A DNA stretch of 64,000 nt from Pleurocapsa sp. FMAR1 (GCF_963665995.1 NZ_OY762512.1:5146001-5210000); one strand, 5' to 3'. Numbered from the stretch's first letter, positions 17,415 to 27,523 are shown. Program-made: numbers and translations. The notes: generated by a model from the sequence alone, not told the origin.

Positions 17415-18527
17415 CTAAAGACTTTCCAAGATCTGCGACATTTTAAAACCAATTGTTTTCCAGTTAAGCTGGTTTTCTACTTTAGATCTGGCATTTTTTG
17501 ACATTTTCTCCAAAATGTCGAGATCGCTTAGTAAATTAATAATTTTGCTAGCTAATAGATTGAGATTTTGCGGCTCTAAAACAATGCCATTTTCTTGTTG
17601 TTCGATAATTTCTGGCATTCCATCCTGAGCTGTGACTATACAGGGAATTCCATAATTCATTGCCTCAATCAAAAATTGTCCTAATGGTTCGCAGCGGGCG
17701 GGGGAAACTACTAAATCAGTTTCTAGAAAAAGTCTTTCCATTTCTAAAGGCCACGACACATAACCCAGACTTGAAACGCCGTCTTCAAGAGTCGGCAATT
17801 TATTACCTACTATCACTAATTTAGCCTCAGGAATAGCCTGCCTGACTATTTTGAAGGCACTTAAGAGAATATCTCCACCTTTTCTTTCAAAATGAGAGCC
17901 GTTAAACAGAATTTGTTTGCTACCAAAGCTTTTTTTTCCGTGATAGGGTTCTCGAAACTGACCAGAGGGGGTTACAACTGATATATTTTGTGATTCGATG
18001 CCGTAGTCTTCGATTAAAGAGGACTTGACGCAGCTACTATAAGTAAAAAGATGTCGGGCATTTTGGTAAGCTTTACGTTCGCAGTCTATCCACAAAAAAT
18101 ATTCTGATTGCGATTTAAAAGGTGCCCAAGAAGACCAATTTCTCTTGGCTAAAGCCATAGTATAGTCGAGGTAATGCAAATAAGGAATGTCATATTTTTG
18201 CCAAAAAGGACAATACATTCCAAAAAGTTGAAAAACTAAATCTGGAGTATAGTTTGATTTTCTAATTTTCTGCTCTACAAGACATGATTGCTCAATATAT
18301 TTGCGATGATTTTTGCGGAATGAGCTTGCTGGTTTAATTGGAAGTAATGGAAACTTGGTATAAATATTCTTGACAAAATTTTTGAGTATATTTAAGTTAA
18401 GTATGCTGTTGTGGTCAACTGGCAAATAATCTATAGTTTCGTAATAAGAAGCTAATGCTTCAAACAAAAAATGATGGCGGGAAAACATATCTCTATCGCC
18501 AGTCACCAAGATTTTATTTATTTTCAT
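17415..18527 (-). CDS. Family 4 glycosyltransferase
   Basis: A 370-residue GT-B enzyme. The C-terminal domain carries QILFNGSHFERKGGDILLSA (start of the GT1-like domain) and the signature EPLGQFLIEAMNYGIPCIV, with the E-x7-E pair that binds the sugar nucleotide. The N-terminal acceptor domain lacks the usual GGxE start, which suggests an unusual acceptor. It lies upstream of the two GT2 genes on the same strand. A role in exopolysaccharide repeat assembly is inferred from context. Confidence 0.85.
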   Translation of the reverse strand: MKINKILVTGDRDMFSRHHFLFEALASYYETIDYLPVDHNSILNLNILKNFVKNIYTKFPLLPIKPASSFRKNHRKYIEQSCLVEQKIRKSNYTPDLVFQLFGMYCPFWQKYDIPYLHYLDYTMALAKRNWSSWAPFKSQSEYFLWIDCERKAYQNARHLFTYSSCVKSSLIEDYGIESQNISVVTPSGQFREPYHGKKSFGSKQILFNGSHFERKGGDILLSAFKIVRQAIPEAKLVIVGNKLPTLEDGVSSLGYVSWPLEMERLFLETDLVVSPARCEPLGQFLIEAMNYGIPCIVTAQDGMPEIIEQQENGIVLEPQNLNLLASKIINLLSDLDILEKMSKNARSKVENQLNWKTIGFKMSQILESL

Positions 18528-18707
18528 ATTTTTGAGTTTTGAGAGAATGAAAAAATTTATTAGATTAATCCTTTACCGCAAAGCGATGCGATCGTCTAGT
18601 AAAATGAAAATTAGAAAAAGCTTGACTGACTCCCTCTGTGAAGAGTCATTAATTTGCGGTCTGAAAATATGCTATTGCTCTTTCTACCTATAAAATAATA
18701 TCCAGTA

Positions 18708-19850
18708 TTATCTGTTTGTGTTAGAAACAAAAGGAGGAGCCAGAGGAGCTAGCCTGTCTGTTTCTCCTTCATATGAAGTGGGATTATTATTGGTAACCAG
18801 ATGCAAACTTTTGACTAAAGTATAATATTCTTGGAACCATTGACTATTATTCTTTTGGTTGGTTTCAAATTGATACCCATAAGTTTGCTCAAATTCTTCT
18901 GGGACTCCTTGTTGTAAGCTAAATGCGGTTACATCCCATGCTGTATCATCAGCTACGTATGCTCCATAATTTTGCAGAGCATAAAACAGCTTCAATGCTG
19001 GTAAAGTTTTCAGACCAAGGCTTTCTGGATTAACATCTGGAGGTATTGCTAATAATGAACCCATCTCAAAATTCGGATTCCTCCCGCCGTATTTATCAGC
19101 AGCGTAACTATCTGCATTTGAGGCGGGCCAGCGATATCCAGGTTTTTTATCTGTCGCTTCATAGTAGAGGTATTTGCTAGCCCAGACATTAATCCTTAAA
19201 GCATGACGAATTGGTTCGCCGTTAGTTAACTCTTCAGATCGAATCGTGCCTCCCAGAGTGGAAAGTCCTGAACCTCCGCTACTACCAGTAATTCCAGTTC
19301 CATAAATATTTTCTTTTCCTGCATACCATCCATGGACTGAACTTCCTGGTTTGCATCGGGCAGCAGAACCAATGCTTACTATCGTTTTGCCGTCTGGCTG
19401 TAAGATAGCAACACTGTTATTAGGAGTTATGGGTGGATTAACATTAGGGATAAGTTTATTTTTAGGAAAACGAAGGTAAATTTTATCTACGGGATTACCA
19501 GTAGGACTTTTAACGCCATCACAGCGATTTGTCCAACTGCCTGGAGCATGCAATCGGATGAGAGGGTCATTTTCTGAAACTTGGTAAAGTAATTCCAATT
19601 CAGCCGATGTATAAAGACCTGATTTGATGTTTGCTGGTTCATAAACAGCATTACTGGAGAGGGGTAAATTCCAAATTGATTGAGAGGAAAACGGCCACTG
19701 CCATGCTTTTCTTGTTTTCGGAAAAGGAGCCGAAGATGGATGCCAATTTGATAACTTTACAGAACTTGCTTTATTTAGATTACTTTTACCGTAGTAAATC
19801 ATTGAAAAATATGTCAAAAAAACATACGTTAACAATAACAATTTGCTCAT
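18708..19850 (-). CDS. Exported protein of unknown function
   Basis: A 380-residue protein with a hydrophobic N-terminus (residues 2-20, LLLLTYVFLTYFSMIYYG) that should act as a signal peptide or anchor. The mature part is rich in Trp, Tyr, Pro and Gly. Notable blocks are WQWPFSSQSIWNLPLSSNAV, GTGITGSSGGSGLSTLGGTI followed by RSEELTNGEPIRHALRINVW, and PASNADSYAADKYGGRN. I do not recognise a named domain. The GGTIRxxEL...IRHALRI pattern with glycine turns suggests a beta-rich secreted enzyme or glycan-binding protein. Its place between glycosyltransferases and a sulfotransferase suggests a role in modifying or binding the polymer. That role is inference only. Confidence 0.65.
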   Translation of the reverse strand: MSKLLLLTYVFLTYFSMIYYGKSNLNKASSVKLSNWHPSSAPFPKTRKAWQWPFSSQSIWNLPLSSNAVYEPANIKSGLYTSAELELLYQVSENDPLIRLHAPGSWTNRCDGVKSPTGNPVDKIYLRFPKNKLIPNVNPPITPNNSVAILQPDGKTIVSIGSAARCKPGSSVHGWYAGKENIYGTGITGSSGGSGLSTLGGTIRSEELTNGEPIRHALRINVWASKYLYYEATDKKPGYRWPASNADSYAADKYGGRNPNFEMGSLLAIPPDVNPESLGLKTLPALKLFYALQNYGAYVADDTAWDVTAFSLQQGVPEEFEQTYGYQFETNQKNNSQWFQEYYTLVKSLHLVTNNNPTSYEGETDRLAPLAPPFVSNTNR

Positions 19851-19889
19851 TTGCTCATTAAATAATTAATCATTGAATATTACTTTGTA

Positions 19890-20852
19890 TTAATCTATAG
19901 CAAAACTTTCTCTAGAGTAAATTGGCGAAGCTACATCCTGAACTATTTCAAAAACTGCTTTCCGTTCTTCTATAGACAAAGATTCTATGCTGGCTTTAAA
20001 AATTTCTGAGCTATTTCTTCGAAGACTATGAACTTTTCCTGATGTCACCTTTTTCGAGTCTTTTACCCCTGTCATCTCAATAATTTTGCGTTCTATTGAA
20101 TTTGACCAGGGCAATTCAAGTGATCGGTAAAGCTTTTTAAAGACTACAATAGGTTTTTGGCTCATGTCTTCATGTTTAATAATGTGCCAATCAGGATAGT
20201 TTTTATTCTGACTATATAGAACTTTATGCACCACTCTCCAATAAGCAGCACTAGTCTCAATAGGACTTTTCCATTCTCTGTCCAAAAAATTGGGCTCCTC
20301 TGCAAAGAAATCCTCGACTAAATCTTGTTTATTAATAAATCTAGGAGGCGCACGAAACCAATTTTTTCGTTTTATGCTGGCTACGAATGATATTGGATGT
20401 TTGACGAGGATAACTGGTTTAACATGAAAATGCGTATAAAGATATTCAGTTAGGAAAAAAGCAAGAGGATCTTTGATAATCGCAGCTTTCTGAAAAATAT
20501 TTGCTTTTGCCAGTCGCAGATAAAAAGGCCCTCGACTTCCAAAAATGCGTTTAGCCACCTGCTTAAACAAAGGATCGTTTTCAGGAATGTAGTTAGGCAA
20601 GGTTATATTGTAGCTAAATAAACGTTTAGTAAACTCATGATATTCCTGCATATCTTTGGTATTTATACTGGGACGCACATATGGGTGAGCTGCTGTATTT
20701 TTATAGGTCAAATGGGTCTGATTATATGGTTCATGAATATAATCCACCTCTAGTGGAAGACTTAGAACCCGACCAGTGAATGTCGTTCCACTACGGACTG
20801 CTCCAGACACGAAAATCCAATTCTTAATCTTATCTGTCGTTGCTAGTTTCAT
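19890..20852 (-). CDS. Sulfotransferase
   Basis: A protein of 320 residues from the chosen ATG at 20852 (MKLATTDKIKNWIFVSGAV). The upstream ATG at 20948 would overlap the polymerase gene and adds a non-conserved leader. Residues 14-28 contain SGAVRSGTTFTGRVLS, the 5-prime phosphosulfate loop that binds PAPS. Around residue 150 the stretch VKPVILVKHPISFVASIKR is the 3-prime phosphate-binding part. These features define the PAPS-dependent sulfotransferase family. In this exopolysaccharide cluster the likely acceptor is a sugar of the polymer, giving a sulfated polysaccharide as known in cyanobacteria. The acceptor itself is inferred. Confidence 0.85.
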   Translation of the reverse strand: MKLATTDKIKNWIFVSGAVRSGTTFTGRVLSLPLEVDYIHEPYNQTHLTYKNTAAHPYVRPSINTKDMQEYHEFTKRLFSYNITLPNYIPENDPLFKQVAKRIFGSRGPFYLRLAKANIFQKAAIIKDPLAFFLTEYLYTHFHVKPVILVKHPISFVASIKRKNWFRAPPRFINKQDLVEDFFAEEPNFLDREWKSPIETSAAYWRVVHKVLYSQNKNYPDWHIIKHEDMSQKPIVVFKKLYRSLELPWSNSIERKIIEMTGVKDSKKVTSGKVHSLRRNSSEIFKASIESLSIEERKAVFEIVQDVASPIYSRESFAID

Positions 20853-20902
20853 AAGTTTTACGTATATATTAAGGTGTTGATATTGAGAAGTTGGTAAGAA
20901 AT

Positions 20903-22339
20903 TTACCTGCTTTCCTGCTCGATGAACGTCTGCTCCGACCAGTCCCAACCCACTACTGCCATCAAGGTAAACCAGTAGAAAAAAAGCGTTGTCTGACTAA
21001 TAACATTAGCGGCAAACATGGCTACACAAATAGCAGTTAATAAAGCTATTAAAACCGAACATAAATAGAGCTGAGAGTTTGTCGGCCTGGGAGATGTTCT
21101 AGCCATAATATTAATTAAATGAGCAAATTGAGCATATAAAAATGTAATAAAGACAAAAAGCCCAATAATACCTTGCTCCACCAGTACCGCAATATAATCG
21201 TTGTGCGCATAGTTCTTGTATACACCAATACTGCTGGCTGTTTTTAATCCATAACCCATAATCGGAAATTTCTTCCAAAAATCGAGCAAATATGTCCATT
21301 GAGCAATTCGCCAATTAAGACTATTGCCATCGCGCTGTGCGAGTAAAAGTGTGTTTGATAAACTTATATCTTGATTAAAGATAGGGGTTTCATAGAGAGA
21401 AGCTAAACGCTCTCGTCCAAAATCGCTGCTTGTAAAGAGAAATAATATTAGACCAACAAGAAGTACTGCTCCAACAAGATTTAATAAGTTGAGTCGAGTA
21501 ACAATATACGCTGAACTAAATGTAGTAATTAGAACTATACCACCCAAAGATTGCGTAGTTGTTAATACAAAAGCAAGTAATCCAATTAACATCAACCAGG
21601 GTAAATGCTTGTTAGAATTTTTTAATTTCCACAAGGATAATGCTATAAATAAAACTGTAAAACTCGCAAGAGAATTAGGATGCCCTAATGTCCCATTGAT
21701 ACGCGATCCCGCTTCAATTTCATTGGTAGAAAAGGTCAGGAATGAAGGCAGGAAAGAAGGTGGGAAGATAATTTGCAGCATTGCTATGCTCAATGGGGCG
21801 ACAAGGCTGAGAAATAACCAATTTATAACTTTTTTCGGATTGATATAGCTTTTTAACTGCATGATTAGGAAATAAACCATAGCCCAGGAAAATAGTCTTA
21901 CCCATTCTTCAATAGCATTGATCGACAGTTGTGAATCATACTCAGAAACTCTTGAAAAGATCAAACCTACCCATAATCCTTGGCAGGCAATCCATGCGAT
22001 AAGAAACCACCAAAATTTGTCTGTGTAAATCTTTTTCTTCAGAAGCAGTGATATGAATACATATAATATGGTTAAGGCATCAAGACCAACGGCAAAAACA
22101 GCAGGAATTTGTTGAGCCGAGAACATATCCAGAGAACTCCGTAGAATTAATAATCCTAGTACTGACTGTTCAAAATAGGTAAAAAAACAAATAACAAAAA
22201 TAACTGTAAAAACTGCTAAAGACAATAAAAGAGGTTGAAGTCCGGCTAGTATGCCAAGAATCAAGCCAAAGCCAGCACTAATAATGCCAACAATTAAAGT
22301 TAAATAGGAAGCAGGATACCAAGAATTATTAATCTTCAT
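20903..22339 (-). CDS. O-antigen ligase/polymerase-like (Wzy/WaaL) protein
   Basis: A 478-residue protein with about 11-12 transmembrane segments and one large periplasmic loop (about residues 300-370, SSDFGRERLASLYETPIFNQ onward). The motif NGTLGHPNSLASF, followed by several helices and a YKNYAHNDYIAVLVEQGIIG block, is typical of the Wzy_C/O-antigen ligase superfamily. The His in AHNDY is conserved. It would polymerise or ligate the flipped repeat units in the periplasm. Its start overlaps the stop of the upstream Wzz/BY-kinase gene by 4 bases (22336-22339), so the two are translationally coupled. Pairing with a Wzz-type chain-length protein supports polymerase over ligase. Confidence 0.85.
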   Translation of the reverse strand: MKINNSWYPASYLTLIVGIISAGFGLILGILAGLQPLLLSLAVFTVIFVICFFTYFEQSVLGLLILRSSLDMFSAQQIPAVFAVGLDALTILYVFISLLLKKKIYTDKFWWFLIAWIACQGLWVGLIFSRVSEYDSQLSINAIEEWVRLFSWAMVYFLIMQLKSYINPKKVINWLFLSLVAPLSIAMLQIIFPPSFLPSFLTFSTNEIEAGSRINGTLGHPNSLASFTVLFIALSLWKLKNSNKHLPWLMLIGLLAFVLTTTQSLGGIVLITTFSSAYIVTRLNLLNLVGAVLLVGLILFLFTSSDFGRERLASLYETPIFNQDISLSNTLLLAQRDGNSLNWRIAQWTYLLDFWKKFPIMGYGLKTASSIGVYKNYAHNDYIAVLVEQGIIGLFVFITFLYAQFAHLINIMARTSPRPTNSQLYLCSVLIALLTAICVAMFAANVISQTTLFFYWFTLMAVVGWDWSEQTFIEQESR

Positions 22340-25050
22340 AATTTATGAATCTCCTCAGCATCTTTACGAGAATTTTTAGTTGGCTTTGAACTAGGTAAAA
22401 CTAGCAACTCACGAGCATTAACTTGAAGACTGTCATCTAACTTTTGCGGTTGCTTGGCTGCATTGTTAATCACAAAGCCAATAATTGCAGCATTGCTTTT
22501 TTGTAAATCGATTACGGTCTTTTCCAAAGCATTTTTAATAGTGTGAAAAGGTCGCGTTACCATCACTATTCCATTGCTATATTTACTTAATGTATAAGCA
22601 TCACAACTGCTGCTCACTGCTGGCGTATCAATAATTACCAAATCGTATTGCTCCGCAGCCTCTTGTAAAATATTTTTAATTGCTGCTGACTCTAGAATTG
22701 TCCAGCAATTAGCAGTGGGAGTTCCAGAAGCTAAAACTGAAAGATTTTTAATCTTAGTCGGCTGTACTGTGGTCGCCAGACTTGAACTATGCTCTACTAT
22801 CTCTCTTAATCCAGGCTGAAGTTGGAGCTCGAATAAACTATGCTGTGTTGGTTGATGTAGATGAGCATCAATAATTAAAGTTCTTTTAGATAGCATTGCT
22901 GATACTACACCTAAATGACAGGCAATCTCTGATTTACCCTCATCGGCGATCGCACTAGTGACAACAACTACTTTCAATTGATTTTGCCTTCGAGATTCTA
23001 GGCTTTTAAGCAGAAAACGATAGGGTTCATAGAGATTGCTATCGTTCAAAAATGCTCTAATTCGGCTTAAATTTTGGGTGCTATGGGGAAGATAGGGTAA
23101 AGTAGCCAAAAAAGGAATATGTAGTTTCTGCTCTACTTCTTTGCCATCGTACAAAGTGCGGTCAATCTTTTCTAACAGCAAAATAATTCCCGCCATCAAA
23201 ATAGTAGCAATGACTATGGCGATCGCTAATACCACAGGAATATTAGGAGAACTAGGAGCATCTGGCTGGCTGGCTGGCTCGACAATTTGAAAGTTACTAA
23301 TTAACTGTGCTTCAGCAATTCTAGCTTCTTCTAGTTTACGCTGGAGAAACTGAAGACTTTCATTGGCTTGTTCTTGCTGACGGACTAATTCTGTAAGTGA
23401 TTGAACTTTGTCAGGTAATAAAGAAATTTGTTTATTTATTTTCTCTTTTTCAGTTTGTATAGCTGCGAGTTTATCTTTATTTGCCTCTAGTTGAGTTTGA
23501 TTAGTAATTAGCTCACTGAAAACTTCTTGACCCAAGCCATTTTCTGTTTGACCCAGACTATTTCCGTTAGCCACAGATGAAGGTGTTGTTCCTGCTTCAC
23601 CTGAAACTTCACCAACTTTTTTTTGATAGAGTGCCAGAATTTTTTCTTTTTTTTCTTGAAGAGCAATTACTGTAGGATTATTGTCGGTAAAATTAGATTT
23701 AGCAGCAGCTAATTGTGCCTCAACATCTGTTAACTGATTTCTCAAGGTTCCTAGCTGCTGATCTTGACCAATTCTACCTGCAACATAAGCAGATTTAGCA
23801 TCATCTACGTTTGCTAGTTGTTGAAGGTTATTAATTTTCGCTTCTTCTTCTTTTATTTGAGTTGATATATTTTGCTCCTGAGTTGCTAGGTTATTTAAGC
23901 TGTTTACTAGATTAGCAGTCTGACTATCAAGAGAAACAAGACCTTGCTGTTGGCGATAACTATTTTCTGCTTTTTCTGCCTGAGCGACTTTATCTGTCCG
24001 TTCTCTTACTTTAGTTTCTAAAAATTGCCTAACTGAGCTAGCTTCAGAACGGATATTGTTAGTATTGTTAGCGATAACTGCATCCACAATTTTATTTAAT
24101 AAAGCAGATGCAAACTCTGGATCGGAATTTACATAGCTTATTTTGATGATATTAGTATTAGGAAGGATTGTTATGTTTAAATTTTCCTTGATTTGCTCGG
24201 CAGAGATATTTTCTAGGGAATAGCCTTTTTTTTCTTGGGCAATATTTTTAAGGGTGCTGTTTAAAACCGATTTTGATTTAATCAACTCGACTTGACTAGC
24301 CAGAGGACTATATTCGTTGCTACCGACAATACTGCTCAAATCCTTGCCCAATTCTGAAATACTTTCTTGACGATCTTGCAAAATCATTGAGGCAGTAGCC
24401 TGATAAGTTCTTTTGACAAAGGTCAAATATAAAACTGCACCTAACAAAACGCCAAAAAATCCCATCAAAGCAGGAGGATAACGACGCTTTAGAATAAAAA
24501 GTAAAGTAGAAAAGTTAAATTCTGGCTGCGCTCTAGCCGTTTGATTGCTTCTTTTTTGAAAATAAGCATCATTTTCTGTCACTTCATTGACATTTGTTAG
24601 CTTAGGAAGCGCGAATTTTGCTCGCTCATTGTTATTCTCAATACCACTGCCGTTTAGCCTGTGAGTCTGATGTTTGGCAAACTTATTACCTTCGTAAACT
24701 AAATGAATTGTGTTGACAATTTCTTGGACATCAGCGTTTTTGAGCAAATAGCCTTTAGCACCTGCATTTAGAGCCTGAAGCAATAGTCGATCTCGGTCTT
24801 GAATAGCTAAGATTATTACATTCAAGTCTGGATTTTGCTGACTTATTATTTTAGTTGCAGCCAAGCCATCTAGCTTAGGCATTTCTAAATCCATTAGAAC
24901 AACATCAGGATCTAAAGTTGCTGCCAGCTTAATTCCCCCATAACCATCTTGAGCAACCCCGACTATTTCCAAGTCTGGTTCTGCTTCTAATCTTAACTTC
25001 ATATTTTCTCTGACACTTTTTTGATCGTCTACGATTAAAATACGAATCAT
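22336..25050 (-). CDS. Receiver-Wzz-BY-kinase fusion protein
   Basis: 904 residues in three parts. Residues 1-115 are a two-component receiver domain with acidic pocket D8/D9, phosphoacceptor Asp54 (VVLMDLEMPK) and Lys104. The usual Thr/Ser near position 82 is Ala. Residues 175-630 are a GumC/Wzz chain-length region with TM1 about 194-212, a long periplasmic coiled coil (340-590) and TM2 about 603-628. Residues 690-870 are a BY-kinase-like ATPase: Walker A IADEGKS (Lys706), Walker A-prime LIIDAHLHQP and Walker B VIIDTP (Asp808). In Walker A-prime the usual DADLR is DAHLH, so a key Asp is lost. No C-terminal tyrosine cluster is present. It probably sets polymer chain length under two-component control; kinase activity is doubtful. 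Confidence 0.88.
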   Translation of the reverse strand: MIRILIVDDQKSVRENMKLRLEAEPDLEIVGVAQDGYGGIKLAATLDPDVVLMDLEMPKLDGLAATKIISQQNPDLNVIILAIQDRDRLLLQALNAGAKGYLLKNADVQEIVNTIHLVYEGNKFAKHQTHRLNGSGIENNNERAKFALPKLTNVNEVTENDAYFQKRSNQTARAQPEFNFSTLLFILKRRYPPALMGFFGVLLGAVLYLTFVKRTYQATASMILQDRQESISELGKDLSSIVGSNEYSPLASQVELIKSKSVLNSTLKNIAQEKKGYSLENISAEQIKENLNITILPNTNIIKISYVNSDPEFASALLNKIVDAVIANNTNNIRSEASSVRQFLETKVRERTDKVAQAEKAENSYRQQQGLVSLDSQTANLVNSLNNLATQEQNISTQIKEEEAKINNLQQLANVDDAKSAYVAGRIGQDQQLGTLRNQLTDVEAQLAAAKSNFTDNNPTVIALQEKKEKILALYQKKVGEVSGEAGTTPSSVANGNSLGQTENGLGQEVFSELITNQTQLEANKDKLAAIQTEKEKINKQISLLPDKVQSLTELVRQQEQANESLQFLQRKLEEARIAEAQLISNFQIVEPASQPDAPSSPNIPVVLAIAIVIATILMAGIILLLEKIDRTLYDGKEVEQKLHIPFLATLPYLPHSTQNLSRIRAFLNDSNLYEPYRFLLKSLESRRQNQLKVVVVTSAIADEGKSEIACHLGVVSAMLSKRTLIIDAHLHQPTQHSLFELQLQPGLREIVEHSSSLATTVQPTKIKNLSVLASGTPTANCWTILESAAIKNILQEAAEQYDLVIIDTPAVSSSCDAYTLSKYSNGIVMVTRPFHTIKNALEKTVIDLQKSNAAIIGFVINNAAKQPQKLDDSLQVNARELLVLPSSKPTKNSRKDAEEIHKL

Positions 25051-25102
25051 TTTAAATGGGTTTGTAATAGTATTTCTAATTATTCTTTGTAGTTATTTCT
25101 TG

Positions 25103-26269
25103 TTACTTATGGCGATCGCTATTCCCGCTTTTTGGTGATTGATTGTTTAAGAGTTTAGACAACTTAGTGTACAAAACCAAATTTTCATAACTAACCTTTT
25201 TCCAGCTGTAGTTGGCTTGGACATATTCCTGAGCCTTTTTTGCTTTAACTCGTGACTCTGTTGGTTGAGATAAAACTTGTTCTAGATTGGCTATCAAAGA
25301 TTGTAGATTTCCTGCTTTGAATAGCGTACCTCTATCTTGACCAATTAGTTGCTGATGGGGAGGAATGTCACTGGCTAACACAGGAATTCCTTCTCGCATA
25401 GCTTCTAAGACTACTAACGGCAATCCTTCTAAATCAGAAGGTAGTACAAACAAGCCAGCGTTGCGAACAATGTCTGATAATTTAGTTCCTGTAAGTATAT
25501 TAGTAAAAATGATTTTGTCGTTTTTAGCTTCGAGCAACTCAGATTTGAAATTATCAGTTCCGCTAGTATCGCCAACAAAAACTAATTTCCATCTCTGAGA
25601 ATTAAGTAACTTAAACGCCTCTAATAATAGCTCTGGGCGTTTTTCTGGTACAAGTCTGCCCAGAAAAATAATATAGTGTTTCGGTTCTAATCCCAGAGAA
25701 TTAACATAATCAGAATTTGCTTCTGAATCAGAGTACTCTGCTGGTGCAGTGGGTATATAAGTAGGATCCATTGCGTATTTTTTTTGAAAATAAGTTTGCA
25801 GATCTTGAGAAACCACGATCAGTTTATCAGCATTGGCAACTGCCGTTTGCTCGCCTCGATAAATAATCGAGCTGGCAAATTTGCTCCATTTAGATCTTTG
25901 CCAATCTAATCCATGACAAGTAACAACTATTTTTGCCGAAGATAATGAACGAGGTATCCAGCAAAATAAGGATGGTCCTAAGGCGTGAAAATGAATGATA
26001 TCGTATTTTTTAAGACTAGCAACAAAAGCTGCAAAAAAGGAATTAACAAAGGCATCGCCTCTTTTTAAGGGTATAGATGGCAGAGAAATGACTTGTACTC
26101 CATTGCACATATGGCGCGAAAAGCCATCTACTTTGGTATAGTCTGAACGAGCATACAAGTCGACGCTATGACCTTGCCTCGTAATATCTTTGTAAAGTTC
26201 TTGACAATAATGTTCGATTCCACCTTGTTTAGCAGGTATACCTTTTACACCTATTACGGCTATTTTCAT
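25103..26269 (-). CDS. Family 4 glycosyltransferase
   Basis: A 388-residue GT-B enzyme starting MKIAVIGVKGIPAKQGGIEH, the N-terminal glycine-rich acceptor motif typical of rhamnosyl/mannosyltransferase-like GT4 proteins. The C-terminal domain has IIFLGRLVPEKRPELLLEAF and the signature EGLPLVVLEAMREGIPVLAS with the E-x7-E pair. It is cytosolic, extending the lipid-linked repeat unit. It lies 52 bases upstream of the fusion-protein gene on the same strand. Donor specificity cannot be assigned. Confidence 0.88.
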   Translation of the reverse strand: MKIAVIGVKGIPAKQGGIEHYCQELYKDITRQGHSVDLYARSDYTKVDGFSRHMCNGVQVISLPSIPLKRGDAFVNSFFAAFVASLKKYDIIHFHALGPSLFCWIPRSLSSAKIVVTCHGLDWQRSKWSKFASSIIYRGEQTAVANADKLIVVSQDLQTYFQKKYAMDPTYIPTAPAEYSDSEANSDYVNSLGLEPKHYIIFLGRLVPEKRPELLLEAFKLLNSQRWKLVFVGDTSGTDNFKSELLEAKNDKIIFTNILTGTKLSDIVRNAGLFVLPSDLEGLPLVVLEAMREGIPVLASDIPPHQQLIGQDRGTLFKAGNLQSLIANLEQVLSQPTESRVKAKKAQEYVQANYSWKKVSYENLVLYTKLSKLLNNQSPKSGNSDRHK

Positions 26270-26299
26270 TGCTTTTTACCGAGTTTTTTAAGCTAAAAT

Positions 26300-27523
26300 T
26301 TAAGTCTGGGTCATGGAAACAGATAAAGAAGAATTTTGCTGTGACCAATGTTGCCACATTTGCTCAAAAACATTTTCCACAATTGTTCTGGCTGCATAAG
26401 GTTGAGCAACACGAATGCAGGCTTCTCTCGAATAGTTTTGTGGTTGGGCTAATATTTTCTGAATAGCATTAGCGATCGCTTCTGGGGTTCGATCATGAGT
26501 GACAACGCCACTATTAGCAGTTAAAAAGTTAGGCGTATCTCCTGCTTTGGTAGTTACTATCGGTATGCCACAAGCAAGAGCTTCTAAAACAGCTAAGGGC
26601 AGACCTTCATAAATACTTGTGAGGATAAACGCGCTCGATATTCGATATAGTGTTGCCAGCTTTTGCCGATCTACTGAACCGAGCATCGTTACCTGCTGTG
26701 ATAGCCCCAGAGAGTCAATTTCAGTCTGTACCTCCTCGGCTAGTTCTCCATTTCCTGCTATTAACAAATGAACATTGTCAGTTTTTAAAGCAGCAAAAGA
26801 ACGAATTAATAAAATTGGGTCTTTTTGGGGATGTAGACGACCAGCAAAAAGGATAAATTGCGTATTTTCTGATAAACCTTGCTGTTTGGCGAAATGTTTT
26901 CGTTTTTCTTGTTTCTGCTGAGAAGTTAAAGGGTTAAAGAAATCAAGGTCTACAGCGTTGGTTATATATTTAATGCGGTCAGCTATTTCTGAATATCGCT
27001 GTTGATAGAATTTAAACGATTCAATATTGACAACATAAATTTGACTGCACTTTTTAAAAGCCATATTCTCTACAGCAAAATAGCCAGCAGGAAAATATTT
27101 CCAAAGAATAGCATTTTTGTGGGAATCACTAATTTGTTTTTGAATATCGTTATGAACAAATAAAGTTTTTTCTCCAGACCAGTTTAATGCTGTGATCATT
27201 GGTTCTAATCGATGAAAGTGCATAAAGTCAGAAGCTAAGTTACGACCTAGAAGTGCAGTCGTGTATTTTACGCTGGTGGGTATTAAACCCCTCACATCAT
27301 CATTTTCAATAGCAATTAGAGGCATGAAATCAATTTCTTTGTCTGCATAATTTGCTGATTGCCATGTTCCTATAGAAGAGCCTGGCTTTCCGGTTCCAAC
27401 TAGTCTGACTCTAAACTCATCAGGGGCATATTTAATGAAATATTTGATTACAGATTGTATTCCCCCTATACTGCTTTGCCAGGGATTAAATTGGTAAAAG
27501 AGCGTTAAAACAGGCTTACGCAT
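26300..27523 (-). CDS. Family 4 glycosyltransferase (first cluster gene)
   Basis: A 407-residue GT-B enzyme. The N-terminus has FNPWQSSIGGIQSVIKYF. The C-terminal domain has QFILFAGRLHPQKDPILLIR and EGLPLAVLEALACGIPIVTT with the E-x7-E pair and a following GGxxD-like loop. It is the promoter-proximal gene of the exopolysaccharide cluster, 30 bases before the next GT4. It is divergent from the Asp-box propeller gene across a 347-bp spacer. Confidence 0.88.
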   Translation of the reverse strand: MRKPVLTLFYQFNPWQSSIGGIQSVIKYFIKYAPDEFRVRLVGTGKPGSSIGTWQSANYADKEIDFMPLIAIENDDVRGLIPTSVKYTTALLGRNLASDFMHFHRLEPMITALNWSGEKTLFVHNDIQKQISDSHKNAILWKYFPAGYFAVENMAFKKCSQIYVVNIESFKFYQQRYSEIADRIKYITNAVDLDFFNPLTSQQKQEKRKHFAKQQGLSENTQFILFAGRLHPQKDPILLIRSFAALKTDNVHLLIAGNGELAEEVQTEIDSLGLSQQVTMLGSVDRQKLATLYRISSAFILTSIYEGLPLAVLEALACGIPIVTTKAGDTPNFLTANSGVVTHDRTPEAIANAIQKILAQPQNYSREACIRVAQPYAARTIVENVFEQMWQHWSQQNSSLSVSMTQT

